From Bradyrhizobium diazoefficiens (GTDB lineage: Bacteria; Pseudomonadota; Alphaproteobacteria; Rhizobiales; Xanthobacteraceae): a DNA stretch of 64,000 bases. Numbering within the stretch: the stretch's first letter is position 1; each line of letters starts with the position of its first letter. The stretch is taken from the NCBI RefSeq assembly GCF_018131015.1, contig NZ_JAFCJJ010000005.1:1-64000 (forward strand), read 5' to 3'. Shown here piece by piece: positions 8,525-16,734 of this stretch. The position numbers and the translations under genes were made by a program. The notes below the pieces were generated by a model that saw only the letters and a program-made list of their open reading frames with translations, was not told the origin of the DNA and did not search any database.

Positions 8525-10036
8525 ATGCTGAAAACCTTGCTTGAAGCGTTCGCGCTGATCTCCACCTGGGAGGTCATTATCGCGATGTTCGCGGCCTCCG
8601 TTTACGGGCTCGTCATCGGCTCGCTGCCGGGCCTGTCGGCGACGATGGCGACCGCCCTGCTGGTCCCGGTCACCTTTTATCTTTCGCCGATCGCGGCGAT
8701 CGCGACCATCGTCGCGGCCTCCTCGATGGCGATTTTCTCCGGCGACATCCCCGGCGCGCTGTTGCGCATTCCCGGCACGCCGGCTTCCGCCGCCTATGCC
8801 GACGAGGCCTACGCCATGACACGCAAAGGCCAGGCCGAGCTCGCGCTCGGCGCCGGCGTCTGGTTCTCGGCGGTCGGCGGCATCGCCGGCGTGCTGTCGC
8901 TGATGATCCTTGCGCCGCCGCTCGCCGAAATCGCGCTGTCGTTCTCGACGTTCGAATATTTCTGGCTGGCGCTGCTCGGCCTGATGTGCGCGACGCTGGT
9001 GGCGCGATCCTCGCCGGTGAAGGCGATTGCCGGCATGTTCATCGGCCTCTTGGTCTCCTGCATCGGCATCGAGAATCCCGGCGGCATCCCGCGCTTCACC
9101 TTCGGCATCACCGATCTGTTCGGCGGCATCGAGCCGATTCCGGCGCTGGTCGGCGTGTTCGCGGTAGCACAGGTGATGCGCGCGATGCTGACGCCGGAAC
9201 CACCTCCACTGCCGCGTCGAAAATTCGGAAGCATCATGGCGGGCCAGTGGCTCTTGACCAAGAAGTATCACTGGCAGATGACGCGCGGAAACATCGTCGG
9301 CATCATCATCGGCGTGCTGCCCGGCGCCGGCGCCGACATGGCCGCCTGGGTCTCCTACGCGATGTCGAAGCGCTTCTCCAAGGAACGGGAGAAGTTCGGC
9401 ACCGGCCATGTCGAGGGCCTGGTCGAGGCCGGCGCCAGCAACAATGCCAGCATCGCCTCGGGCTGGGTGCCGTCGCTGCTGTTCGGCATCCCCGGCGACA
9501 CCATCGCCGCGATCGCGATTGGCGTGCTCTACATGAAGGGCCTCAACCCGGGCCCGACGCTGTTCACCGAGAAGGCGTCCAGCATGTACGCGATCTACCT
9601 GATGTTCATCATCGCGAACATCCTGATGATCCCGCTCGGCATCGCCATGATCCGCGTCGCGGCCTACATCCTGCTGGCACCGCGCTCCACGGTGATGCCG
9701 ATCATCATGCTGTGCTGCGCGGTCGGCTCGTTTGCGATCGGCAACAACATGTTCGGTGTCGTCACCGTCGCGGTCTTCGGCGTGATCGGCTACGTGATGG
9801 AGGAGAACGGCTACCCCGTGGCCGCCATGGTGCTCGGCATCGTCATGGGCACCATGGTCGAGCAGGCTTTCGTGACGTCGCTGATCAAGTCGGATGGCAG
9901 CATCCTGCCGTTCTTCGAGCGCCCGGTCGCCGCGATCCTCGCCGCGATGGCGATCGGCGCGCTGCTGTGGCCCGTGATGGTGTGGGTGTGGCGAAGGGTG
10001 AAGCCGGTCCAGACCGCGGCGGCGACATCCCGGTGA
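8525..10036 (+). CDS. tctA: tripartite tricarboxylate transporter permease TctA
   Basis: Large membrane subunit that moves the carboxylate across the inner membrane using an ion gradient. The 503-residue protein has about ten to twelve hydrophobic segments. It also has the two Gly/Pro-rich family signatures: GSLPGLSATMATALLVPVT near residues 34-52, and GIIIGVLPGAGADMAAWVSY near the middle of the chain. Length and topology match TctA. It is the last gene of the tctCBA set; meaB begins 51 bp downstream on the same strand and may be co-transcribed. Confidence 0.92.
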   Translation: MLKTLLEAFALISTWEVIIAMFAASVYGLVIGSLPGLSATMATALLVPVTFYLSPIAAIATIVAASSMAIFSGDIPGALLRIPGTPASAAYADEAYAMTRKGQAELALGAGVWFSAVGGIAGVLSLMILAPPLAEIALSFSTFEYFWLALLGLMCATLVARSSPVKAIAGMFIGLLVSCIGIENPGGIPRFTFGITDLFGGIEPIPALVGVFAVAQVMRAMLTPEPPPLPRRKFGSIMAGQWLLTKKYHWQMTRGNIVGIIIGVLPGAGADMAAWVSYAMSKRFSKEREKFGTGHVEGLVEAGASNNASIASGWVPSLLFGIPGDTIAAIAIGVLYMKGLNPGPTLFTEKASSMYAIYLMFIIANILMIPLGIAMIRVAAYILLAPRSTVMPIIMLCCAVGSFAIGNNMFGVVTVAVFGVIGYVMEENGYPVAAMVLGIVMGTMVEQAFVTSLIKSDGSILPFFERPVAAILAAMAIGALLWPVMVWVWRRVKPVQTAAATSR

Positions 10037-10087
10037 TATCCGGCGGGCGGCCCTCGCCTGCCCCGCCGCGGCGTTGTAAAGCAGGGC

Positions 10088-11077
10088 ATGGTTGAGAAAA
10101 AGCCTTCGCTGGACATCAAGTCCCTCGCCCGCGACTTGCGCGGCGGTCACCGCGCGGCGCTTGCGCGCGCCATCACGCTGGTGGAGAGCCGCCGTGGCGA
10201 TCACCAGGCGCTGGCGCGGGAGCTGGTGCAGATGCTGCTGCCGGATACCGGCAAGGCAATTCGCGTCGGCATCACCGGCTCGCCCGGCGTCGGCAAGTCC
10301 ACCACCGTGGACGTGCTCGGGACATATCTCATCGAGCAGGGTCACGAGGTCGCGGTGCTCGCGGTCGACCCGTCCTCGGCGCGCAGCGGCGGTTCGATCC
10401 TCGGCGACAAGACCCGGATGGCGCGGCTGTCGGCCTCCGACCACGCCTTCATCCGGCCCTCGCCCTCCTCCGGCACGCTCGGCGGCGTCGCCGCCAAGAC
10501 CCGCGAGGCGATGCTCTTGTGCGAGGCGGCCGGGTTCGACGTCGTACTGGTCGAGACCGTCGGCATCGGCCAGTCCGAGACCGCGGTCTGCGACATGACC
10601 GACTTCTTCCTCGCATTGATGCTGCCGGGCGGCGGCGACGAGCTGCAGGGCATCAAGAAGGGTCTGGTCGAACTCGCCGACATGATCGCGATCAACAAGG
10701 CCGACGGCGACAATCTCAAGCGCGCCAACGTCACCGCCGCCGACTATCGCGGCGCACTGCACATCCTCGGCCCCCGCTCCGAGCACTGGCACCCGCCGGT
10801 AGTCACCTATTCGGCGCTGGCCGGCACCGGCATCGCCGAGCTCTGGCAGAAGGTGCTCGATCATCGCAAGGCGATGAACGCGTCCGGCGATTTCGCCGCG
10901 CGGCGGCGCGAGCAGCAGGTCAAGTGGATGTGGTCGATGCTTGAGCAACGCATGCTGTCGCGGCTGCGCAGCGAGGCGTCGGTTCGCGCCAGGGTGAAGA
11001 AGATCGAGGCCGAGGTCGCCCATGGCCATCTCTCGCCGGCGCTCGCCGCCGAAGAGATCATGGGCCTATTGCACTAA
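10088..11077 (+). CDS. meaB: methylmalonyl-CoA mutase-associated GTPase MeaB
   Basis: G3E-family P-loop GTPase that loads intact adenosylcobalamin into methylmalonyl-CoA mutase and protects it from inactivation. The 329-residue protein has Walker A in GITGSPGVGKSTTVD (about residues 59-73), the metal-binding VDPSSARSGGSILGDKTRM segment typical of MeaB/ArgK, ETVGIGQSE, and the guanine-specificity motif NKAD. Length and order fit MeaB closely. Its presence in the same gene string as mutA and mutB, but separated by tctCBA, supports the mutase role and ties the transporter to this pathway. Confidence 0.94.
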   Translation: MVEKKPSLDIKSLARDLRGGHRAALARAITLVESRRGDHQALARELVQMLLPDTGKAIRVGITGSPGVGKSTTVDVLGTYLIEQGHEVAVLAVDPSSARSGGSILGDKTRMARLSASDHAFIRPSPSSGTLGGVAAKTREAMLLCEAAGFDVVLVETVGIGQSETAVCDMTDFFLALMLPGGGDELQGIKKGLVELADMIAINKADGDNLKRANVTAADYRGALHILGPRSEHWHPPVVTYSALAGTGIAELWQKVLDHRKAMNASGDFAARRREQQVKWMWSMLEQRMLSRLRSEASVRARVKKIEAEVAHGHLSPALAAEEIMGLLH

Positions 11078-11082
11078 GGCTC

Positions 11083-11106
11083 GCCGGCCGGAGGTTTCCG
11101 GCCGGC
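11083..11106. terminator. bidirectional hairpin between convergent meaB and the hydrolase gene
   Basis: Perfect 9-bp GC-rich stem (GCCGGCCGG / CCGGCCGGC) with a 6-base loop lies between the convergent stops at 11077 and 11125. Only a short TTGT tract follows on the + strand. Position and stem strength favour a shared terminator. Confidence 0.55.
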
Positions 11107-11124
11107 TTGTCCGTGGAAGCCGGT

Positions 11125-12027
11125 TCAGCCGATCTGGCCGGCCAGCACCTTTGACACAAAACGCGCGGTCGCTTCACCCACCTCCTGCGGCGCCTCCTCC
11201 TGCAGGAAGTGCGATCCCTTCACCACGACCCTCTCCTGGTTGGGCCACGCCCTGCAGAACTCGCGCTGTGCGCCGATCAGGAAGCCTGCCGGCTCCGCGT
11301 CGATGAATAGTTTCGGAATCCGGTTCTTCGACATCCAGTCCGCATAGGCCTCGACGATCGCGACGACGTCCGCGGGCTCGCCCTCGATCGGCAACTCGCG
11401 CGTCCAGGTCAGCATCGGCTGGCGGCTCGGGCCGGGGTTGCGGAAATAGCGGCGATAGACCTCCAGCGCCTCCGGCGCGATATGGCGCAGCGGCAGCAGA
11501 TACTCGATGAACAGGTTCTTCTGCAGGATCAGGTCTTCGCCTTGCGGGCTCCGTTGCTCCTGGAAGAAGGCGCGCGTCGCATCGGGCCATTCGTCCCAGG
11601 ACCGGAACGGACGGACGATGCCTTCCATGTAGACGATCGCCTTGACCCTCTCGGGGTGACGATGCGCCCAGTGGAAGCCGAGCGCCGCTCCCCAGTCGTG
11701 CACGACGAGGATGACATTTTCGGTCAGACCCAAGGCATCGAACCAGGCGTCCAGATAACGCTGGTGATCGACGAAGCGATAGGAGCCGTTCGGTGCTGCG
11801 CCCGAATTGCCCATGCCGACGAGATCGGGCGCAAGGCAGCGGCCATACGGCAAGAGATAGGGAATGATGTTCCGCCAGAGATAGGACGGCGTCGGAACAC
11901 CGTGCAGGAACACGATCGGGTCGCCCGTGCCGACATCGACATAGGCCATCTGGGTGTCCGGCACCTCGATGTATTTCCGGTAGGAGACTTCCTCGGTCGA
12001 GATCGGGGGATGGTTGACGTGCAACAT
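11125..12027 (-). CDS. haloalkane dehalogenase-like alpha/beta hydrolase (HLD-II type)
   Basis: A 300-residue alpha/beta hydrolase closest in layout to class II haloalkane dehalogenases such as DhaA. Aligning by eye gives nucleophile D111 in VVHDWGAALGFHWA, neighbouring halide-binding W112, catalytic acid E135 in YMEGIVRPF, and His273 in GSHFLQEE. The oxyanion/halide motif reads LHGVPTPSYLWRN, so Val44 replaces the Asn that normally stabilises the halide together with the Trp. Substrate is therefore uncertain: it may be a dehalogenase with altered specificity or another hydrolase of the family. It is divergent from a CGNR-type regulator gene, with a palindrome in the 77-bp gap. Confidence 0.8.
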   Translation of the reverse strand: MLHVNHPPISTEEVSYRKYIEVPDTQMAYVDVGTGDPIVFLHGVPTPSYLWRNIIPYLLPYGRCLAPDLVGMGNSGAAPNGSYRFVDHQRYLDAWFDALGLTENVILVVHDWGAALGFHWAHRHPERVKAIVYMEGIVRPFRSWDEWPDATRAFFQEQRSPQGEDLILQKNLFIEYLLPLRHIAPEALEVYRRYFRNPGPSRQPMLTWTRELPIEGEPADVVAIVEAYADWMSKNRIPKLFIDAEPAGFLIGAQREFCRAWPNQERVVVKGSHFLQEEAPQEVGEATARFVSKVLAGQIG

Positions 12028-12049
12028 GATGAAACTCCGCTCTCTCGTT

Positions 12050-12080
12050 AGACACCAGTAAACGTCATATAATGGTGTCT
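12050..12080. promoter_or_regulatory. candidate operator/promoter between hydrolase and CGNR regulator
   Basis: An 8-bp perfect inverted repeat, AGACACCA (12050-12057) and TGGTGTCT (12073-12080), flanks a 15-bp centre. A consensus -10 hexamer TATAAT lies at 12068-12073, partly inside the right arm and 31 bp before the regulator ATG. No good -35 is visible. A protein bound here could control both divergent genes; the regulator itself is the obvious candidate. Confidence 0.5.
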
Positions 12081-12104
12081 TGTTTCAACCGCCGAAGCGA
12101 TTAA

Positions 12105-12719
12105 ATGGGTTCCATGTCGAAAGAATCGCGCAAGTTCCAGGTGCCGGATGGGCTGGCAAATCTCTATGATTTCGCCAATACGCTCGATCTGCGGCACTTC
12201 ACCCATCACGGCATCCAGCATCGCCAGGCGGATGAGCTGCAGGATCCCGTCGCGCTCGGCGAGTGGATGCGCTGGCATGGGCTGATCAAACATGTCGCGG
12301 CACCGTCGCAGAAGACCTTTGAGGCGGCCTTGCAGCTGCGCGACGCGATCCGTGATTATCTCAAATGCGAACCGGCGGAGCGCTATCGCAGGTTAATCGT
12401 CACCACCGCTCTCAACACCGCGATGGAGCCGTTTGCCCTCCGCGTCGCCGCCATCGGCAAGCACGGCTTCGCACTCAGGCCCATGCCGACCGATGCAGAG
12501 GCCGGCCTGTCGGGCATCGTCGCCGAACTGTACGATGCGGCCTCGGCTGGCACGCTCGACCGGCTGAAGATGTGCGCCGCCGACGAGTGCCAGCGGGTGT
12601 TCTTCGATCACTCCAGGCCCGGCACGCGGCGGTGGTGCCAGTCGACATTGTGCGGCAACCGGGAGAAGACGCGGACCTACCGCCAGCGGCACAGGGACGA
12701 TACCGCCTCGCAGATCTGA
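12105..12719 (+). CDS. CGNR zinc finger / ABATE domain regulator
   Basis: 204-residue protein with an N-terminal stress-sensing ABATE-like domain (LANLYDFANTLDLRHF near residue 17 onward) and a C-terminal CGNR zinc finger. The finger shows four Cys in order: KMCAADECQRVFFD, RRWCQSTLCGNREK, then basic TYRQRHRD. CGNR fingers are thought to bind DNA, and the family is annotated as stress-response transcriptional regulators, mostly uncharacterised. The divergent hydrolase and the palindrome over its own -10 suggest a local, self-controlling regulator; this is inferred. A second in-frame ATG lies at 12114. Confidence 0.85.
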   Translation: MGSMSKESRKFQVPDGLANLYDFANTLDLRHFTHHGIQHRQADELQDPVALGEWMRWHGLIKHVAAPSQKTFEAALQLRDAIRDYLKCEPAERYRRLIVTTALNTAMEPFALRVAAIGKHGFALRPMPTDAEAGLSGIVAELYDAASAGTLDRLKMCAADECQRVFFDHSRPGTRRWCQSTLCGNREKTRTYRQRHRDDTASQI

Positions 12720-12804
12720 CGCTTACCCGAACTTGGAAGATGGCGGACGGCGGTGTTTACTGCACGACGCCCGCACCTCCGCCGGGATCGAGAGGATTCC
12801 TTCC

Positions 12805-13461
12805 TTGTCCGAAAAACTCCGCATTCTCCTCACCGGCTTTGGCCCCTTTCCCGGCGCGCCCTACAACCCGACCCAGCCGCTGGTGGCCCGGCTGGCGCAA
12901 CTGCGCCGGCCGGCGCTCGACGACGTCACGATTGCGAGGCACATCTTCCCGGTGACCTACGCCGCGGTCGACCGGCAATTGCCGGAGGTGCTCGCGACGG
13001 AGAAGCCCGATGCGCTCTTGATGTTCGGCCTCGCCGCCCGCACGCCCTATCTGCGGATCGAGACCCGCGCGCGCAACGCCGTCACCATGCTGTGGCCCGA
13101 TGCCGCCAACACCCGTTCGACCAAGCGCGGCATCGCCGGTCATGCCGATGCAATGACGTTCGGCCCGCACACCGCGCGGCTGCTGCGCGCCGCGCGCCTC
13201 ACCGGCATCGATGCGCGCGCCTCGCGCGATGCCGGCGCCTATCTCTGCAACTATCTGAGCTGGCGCGCGATCGAGGGGGTGAAGGCGGGCGGACCAGGGC
13301 TTGCAGCCTTCATCCACATTCCCCTGCTCGCGCGCAGCGGCGCGGTGCGGCGCAAGGGCGCCCCGCGCATCACGCTGGAGGAGCTGGTGGATGCGGGGGA
13401 AGCGATGCTGATGGAGATGGTGCAATTGGCAAGGAAGTCGCGGAACACACCGGCTTTGTAG
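12805..13461 (+). CDS. pcp: pyroglutamyl-peptidase I family cysteine peptidase
   Basis: Removes N-terminal pyroglutamate from peptides (peptidase family C15). From the proposed TTG start at 12805, the 218-residue protein opens with the family motif ILLTGFGPFPG. The catalytic triad is Glu86 in YLRIETRARN, Cys148 in GAYLCNYLSW and His171 in FIHIPLLAR, at standard spacing. The TTG is chosen because AGAGGA (12791-12796) sits 8 nt upstream and the conserved domain begins there; the frame is open further upstream to 12733. Cytoplasmic. The stop codon lies inside a large palindromic repeat that fills part of the next gap. Confidence 0.85.
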   Translation: MSEKLRILLTGFGPFPGAPYNPTQPLVARLAQLRRPALDDVTIARHIFPVTYAAVDRQLPEVLATEKPDALLMFGLAARTPYLRIETRARNAVTMLWPDAANTRSTKRGIAGHADAMTFGPHTARLLRAARLTGIDARASRDAGAYLCNYLSWRAIEGVKAGGPGLAAFIHIPLLARSGAVRRKGAPRITLEELVDAGEAMLMEMVQLARKSRNTPAL

Positions 13462-13550
13462 GGTGGGCGAAGGCGCGCTTGCGCCGTGCCCACCTCGCAT
13501 CTGCATCCGTGGTGAAGATGGTGGGCACGCTTGCGCTTTACCTACCCTAC
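13458..13550. repeat. 93-bp imperfect palindromic intergenic element
   Basis: The outer arms pair (GTAGGGTGGGCGAAGGCGC at the left with the reverse complement of GCGCTTTACCTACCCTAC at the right), and the inner parts GTGCCCACC and GGTGGGCAC pair again. The left end begins 1 nt before the pcp stop codon. The structure resembles the long palindromic intergenic repeats of rhizobia. Positions 13551-13665 hold no other recognisable feature. Confidence 0.65.
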
Positions 13551-13665
13551 GGCACCGTCCGTTGCGTAAACATTTAACCCTACCGGTAACAATCCTCACG
13601 GCACGAGCCGCCCTGCGCTACCTAGTCCCTCGCGGACACTTCCCGCGTCCGCCGGAGGACGCGCC

Positions 13666-15036
13666 ATGGACCTCAATCGCCGTCATCTCATCGGAGCTTC
13701 GACCGCAGGCATCGCGGGCGCCCTCGCCATGCCGGCCGACGCCGCGCGCGCGGCGCCGCTGACCTCGCTGCTCGGCCGCGATGCGACCCAATATGGCGTG
13801 CGCCCGGGCGCGAGCGAGGACCAGACCCGCGCGCTCCAGCGCGCGATCGACGAGGCCGCGCGGGCGCAAATGCCGCTGGCCCTGCCGCCCGGCGCTTACC
13901 GCACAGGGCTGTTGCGACTGCCGAATGGCGCGCAACTGATCGGCGTGCGCGGCGCGACCAGACTGGTCTTCACCGGCGGGGCCTCGGCGATCCAGAGCGA
14001 CGGCTCCGATGCAATCGGCCTCACCGGCATCACCTTCGACGGCGGCGGCATCCCGCTGCCAACGCGGCGCGGGCTGATCCATGTCCTCGGCGGCCGCGAC
14101 GTCCGCATTGCCGATTGCGAGATCACCGGCGCCGGCGGCAGCGGCATCTGGCTGGAGCAGGTCGCCGGCGACATCTCCGGCAACATCTTTGCCAGCATCG
14201 CGGTGACGGCGGTGGTCTCGTTCGACGCCCGTGGCCTCAGCGTGTCCCGCAACACCATCACGGGCACCAACGACAACGGCATCGAGATTCTGCGCACCGC
14301 GATCGGCGACGACGGCACGCTGGTTGCCGACAACCGCATCGAGGACATCAAGGCCGGCCCCGGCGGCTCGGGCCAGTACGGCAATGCCATCAACGCCTTC
14401 CGCGCCGGCAACGTGATCGTGCGCGGCAACCGCATCAGGAACTGCGACTACTCCGCGGTGCGCGGCAACTCGGCCTCCAACATCCACATCACCGGCAACA
14501 GCGTCAGCGACGTGCGCGAGGTCGCGCTCTATTCGGAGTTTTCGTTCGAGGCCGCCGTGATCGCGAACAACATCGTGGACGGCGCCGCCGTCGGCGTCTC
14601 CGTCTGCAATTTCAACGAAGGCGGCCGCATCGCCGTGGTCCAGGGCAACATCATCCGCAATCTGATCCCGAAGCGGCCGATCGGCACCGCGCCGGACGAC
14701 GATGCCGGCGTCGGCATCTACATCGAGGCTGACACATCGGTGACCGGCAACGTGATCGAGAACGCGCCGTCCTACGGCATCGTCGCCGGCTGGGGCAAAT
14801 ATCTGCGCGACGTCGCGATCACCGGCAACGTCATCCGCAAGGCGCTCGCCGGCATCGGCGTCTCGGTGGTGCCGGGCGCCGGCACCGCGCTCGTCAACAA
14901 CAACATGATCTCGGAGACCCCGCGCGGCGCCGTGGTCGGCCTCGATCACGCCCACGCGGTCACGGCCGACCTGTCTGCGGACGGCGCGCAACGCTTCGCG
15001 CAGGTGATGGTCGGCGGCAACGCAGTGCGGCGGTAG
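13666..15036 (+). CDS. Tat-exported parallel beta-helix repeat protein (TIGR03808-like)
   Basis: 456-residue protein with a twin-arginine signal (NRRHLIGAST, then a hydrophobic Ala/Gly stretch ending near residue 30). Many short repeats typical of right-handed parallel beta-helix proteins follow, of the form xGNxIxxxxxxGI (for example ISGNIF, VSRNTITGTNDNGIEI, VRGNRIRNC, ITGNVI). The N-terminal part (DATQYGVRPGASEDQTRALQRAID) resembles pectate-lyase-like proteins. It matches what I know of the Bradyrhizobiaceae family TIGR03808, whose function is unknown. A TIGR03809-like gene lies 2 kb away. A carbohydrate-binding or lyase role is possible but unproven. Confidence 0.85.
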   Translation: MDLNRRHLIGASTAGIAGALAMPADAARAAPLTSLLGRDATQYGVRPGASEDQTRALQRAIDEAARAQMPLALPPGAYRTGLLRLPNGAQLIGVRGATRLVFTGGASAIQSDGSDAIGLTGITFDGGGIPLPTRRGLIHVLGGRDVRIADCEITGAGGSGIWLEQVAGDISGNIFASIAVTAVVSFDARGLSVSRNTITGTNDNGIEILRTAIGDDGTLVADNRIEDIKAGPGGSGQYGNAINAFRAGNVIVRGNRIRNCDYSAVRGNSASNIHITGNSVSDVREVALYSEFSFEAAVIANNIVDGAAVGVSVCNFNEGGRIAVVQGNIIRNLIPKRPIGTAPDDDAGVGIYIEADTSVTGNVIENAPSYGIVAGWGKYLRDVAITGNVIRKALAGIGVSVVPGAGTALVNNNMISETPRGAVVGLDHAHAVTADLSADGAQRFAQVMVGGNAVRR

Positions 15037-15047
15037 GCGGGCCGTTC

Positions 15048-15099
15048 ATCCTTCGAGGCTCTCAAAGCGGCGCATTGCGCCGCTTTGCTCGCACCTCAG
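15048..15099. repeat. REP-like hairpin element, copy A
   Basis: Outer sequence TTCATCCTTCGAGGCTC and GCACCTCAG flank a 10-bp perfect stem (AAAGCGGCGC / GCGCCGCTTT, 15064-15086). The element is interrupted after CACCTCAG; other copies continue into GGATGACGG. The insertion sequence follows immediately, so the IS may have entered this repeat. Confidence 0.7.
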
Positions 15100-16560
15100 A
15101 GGCTGTGAATCTATGGATTTTGGCGCGTTTCCGTTTGCGGAACGGTGAGTCGGGTGATTCCCTGCTTTCCAGGGGCGATGGAGGCACGGATGTCACGCGA
15201 GACGCTGTTTGGTGATCTGCCTGAAGCTGATCCGGTTGCGCGGGAATGGCCGGGAAGCCCGCGGCTTCGCGAGCCGGTTCGCGATCAAGTCGAACTGCGT
15301 GCAGTAGATCTTGAGGCTCTGCTGCCGGATGAGCATCCGGCGCGGGTGATTTGGGCGTATGTCCAGAGGCTCGATCTAAGCGCGCTTGTAGAGACCGTCC
15401 GGGCTCGCACGCATGGTCCGGGTCAAGCGCCGGTCAGCCCGCGCCTGCAACTGGCATTGTGGTTGTTTGCGACCAGCCAGGGTGTCGGCAGTGCCCGGGC
15501 ACTGGCCCGACAGTGCGAGAGCCATGATGCCTATCGTTGGTTGTGCGGCGGGGTGAGCGTGAACTATCACAGCCTGTCGGAGTTCCGCATGGCGTATCCG
15601 GAGCTTCTGGAGCAATTGCTGGTGGAGCACGTTGCCTCGCTCTCGGTGGCCGGCGTGATCGACCTCGACGAGGTGGTGCAGGATGGCGTCCGGGTGCGTG
15701 CCTCTGCCGGAACGAGTTCGTTCAGGCGCCAGAAGAAGCTCTACAAGGAGTTGAAGAAGGCGAAGCGTCTGGTCGAGTACCTGCGGCAGGAGAATGATGA
15801 CGATCCCGATGCCAGCAACAAGCGTATCAAGGCCGCGCGGGAGCGGGCGGCAAGCGAACGTGAGGCGCGCGTTGCTGCGGCTCTCCGGCAGCTTGCCGAG
15901 ATCGAAGCGCATCGCGCGCGGCGCGGCCGCGAGAACAGGAACAACAGGAAGAAGGGAAGCAAGCGCGCCGAGCCGCGTGCCTCCACGACAGACCCGCAGG
16001 CGCGGGTCATGAAGATGGCCGATGGCGGCTTCCGGCCGGCCTATAATTGCCAAATTGCAAGCGTCGCCGAGGGCCAGATCGCCATTGCCCTAGACGTGAC
16101 CAATATCGGCTCGGATCGCGGCCTGATGCGGCCAATGCAGGAACGGCTTGCGCGCTTTTATGACCGCGCGAAGCGCTATCTCGTTGACGGCGGGTTCAAT
16201 AAGAATGACGACATCGAGTGGGCTGCCACCCAGGGGATCAAGGTCTATGGTCCACCTGCCAACAGCAAGCATCGAACTGATCCCTATGCGCCGCGTTCGG
16301 ATGATGGCCCCGGGATGGCAGCCTGGCGCAGACGGATGAAAAGCCCGCACGGCAAGAGCGTCTACAAACGCCGAGCTCCCGGCGAATGCATCAACGCGCG
16401 CTTCCGCAACTGGGGCCTGCGTCAGTTCACGGTTCGTGGCCGGAACAGGGTGCTCACAGTGCTGCGCTGGTTCGCCCTCGCTAATAATATCCTTGCCGGG
16501 CACCGGTTGATCGCCGCCGCCTAACCCACAGACATCCACGACACCTGCGCCTCGAAATCC
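15100..16560 (+). mobile_element. insertion sequence of the IS1182 type (ends approximate)
   Basis: An intact transposase gene (15190-16524) with short flanks. The left limit is set by the break in repeat copy A near 15100. On the right, non-coding sequence returns after about 16556. Terminal inverted repeats are not clear by eye: GGATTTTGGCGCG near 15115 and the reverse complement of GCGCCTCGAAATCC near 16548 resemble each other only loosely. No target duplication could be fixed. Confidence 0.6.
15190..16524 (+). CDS. IS1182-family DDE transposase, apparently intact
   Basis: A 444-residue transposase beginning at an ATG with GGAGG 5 nt upstream; the frame is also open to a GTG at 15145. Family features in order: the N-terminal domain with RLQLALWLFATSQGVGSARALARQC and SVNYHSLSEFR, a first catalytic Asp in VQDGVRVRASAG, a charged coiled-coil region (KELKKAKRLVEYLRQEND and beyond), a second Asp in YLVDGGFNKNDD, and a catalytic Glu in RRAPGECINARFRNWGL. 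No stop or frameshift is seen, so the element could be active. Codon use does not differ obviously from the host genes. Confidence 0.9.
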   Translation: MSRETLFGDLPEADPVAREWPGSPRLREPVRDQVELRAVDLEALLPDEHPARVIWAYVQRLDLSALVETVRARTHGPGQAPVSPRLQLALWLFATSQGVGSARALARQCESHDAYRWLCGGVSVNYHSLSEFRMAYPELLEQLLVEHVASLSVAGVIDLDEVVQDGVRVRASAGTSSFRRQKKLYKELKKAKRLVEYLRQENDDDPDASNKRIKAARERAASEREARVAAALRQLAEIEAHRARRGRENRNNRKKGSKRAEPRASTTDPQARVMKMADGGFRPAYNCQIASVAEGQIAIALDVTNIGSDRGLMRPMQERLARFYDRAKRYLVDGGFNKNDDIEWAATQGIKVYGPPANSKHRTDPYAPRSDDGPGMAAWRRRMKSPHGKSVYKRRAPGECINARFRNWGLRQFTVRGRNRVLTVLRWFALANNILAGHRLIAAA

Positions 16561-16670
16561 CCTCGCAGGGATTGCGTTACCTCGTCCCTCCCACCCAATA
16601 GGCTCCCATGCTCTCAGGATGACGGACGCGCGTACATTGTCGCATCAATCTTGACAACAAGCACACTGCC

Positions 16671-16730
16671 GTCATCCTGAGGTGCGAGCCGTGCAGTGCG
16701 CAGCACTGCGCGGGGAGCCTCGAAGGATGA
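16671..16730. repeat. REP-like hairpin element, copy C
   Basis: Outer arms GTCATCCTGAGGTGCGAGC and GGGAGCCTCGAAGGATGA surround a 7-bp stem GCAGTGC / GCACTGC with loop GCA. The outer sequences match copies A, B and D, but the inner stem is different. Its right end supplies AAGGATGA just before the GIY-YIG start codon. Confidence 0.75.
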
Positions 16731-16734
16731 TGTT

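Noticed and set aside
7976..11029. Very long open frame on the minus strand opposite tctB-tctA-meaB
   Set aside because: It is the antisense shadow of three genes with clear family motifs; its product is low-complexity, rich in Arg, His, Asp and Gly, and has no domain.
15100..16560. Precise terminal inverted repeats and target duplication for the insertion sequence
   Set aside because: Only loose similarity between the presumed ends could be found by eye, so exact ends are not claimed.
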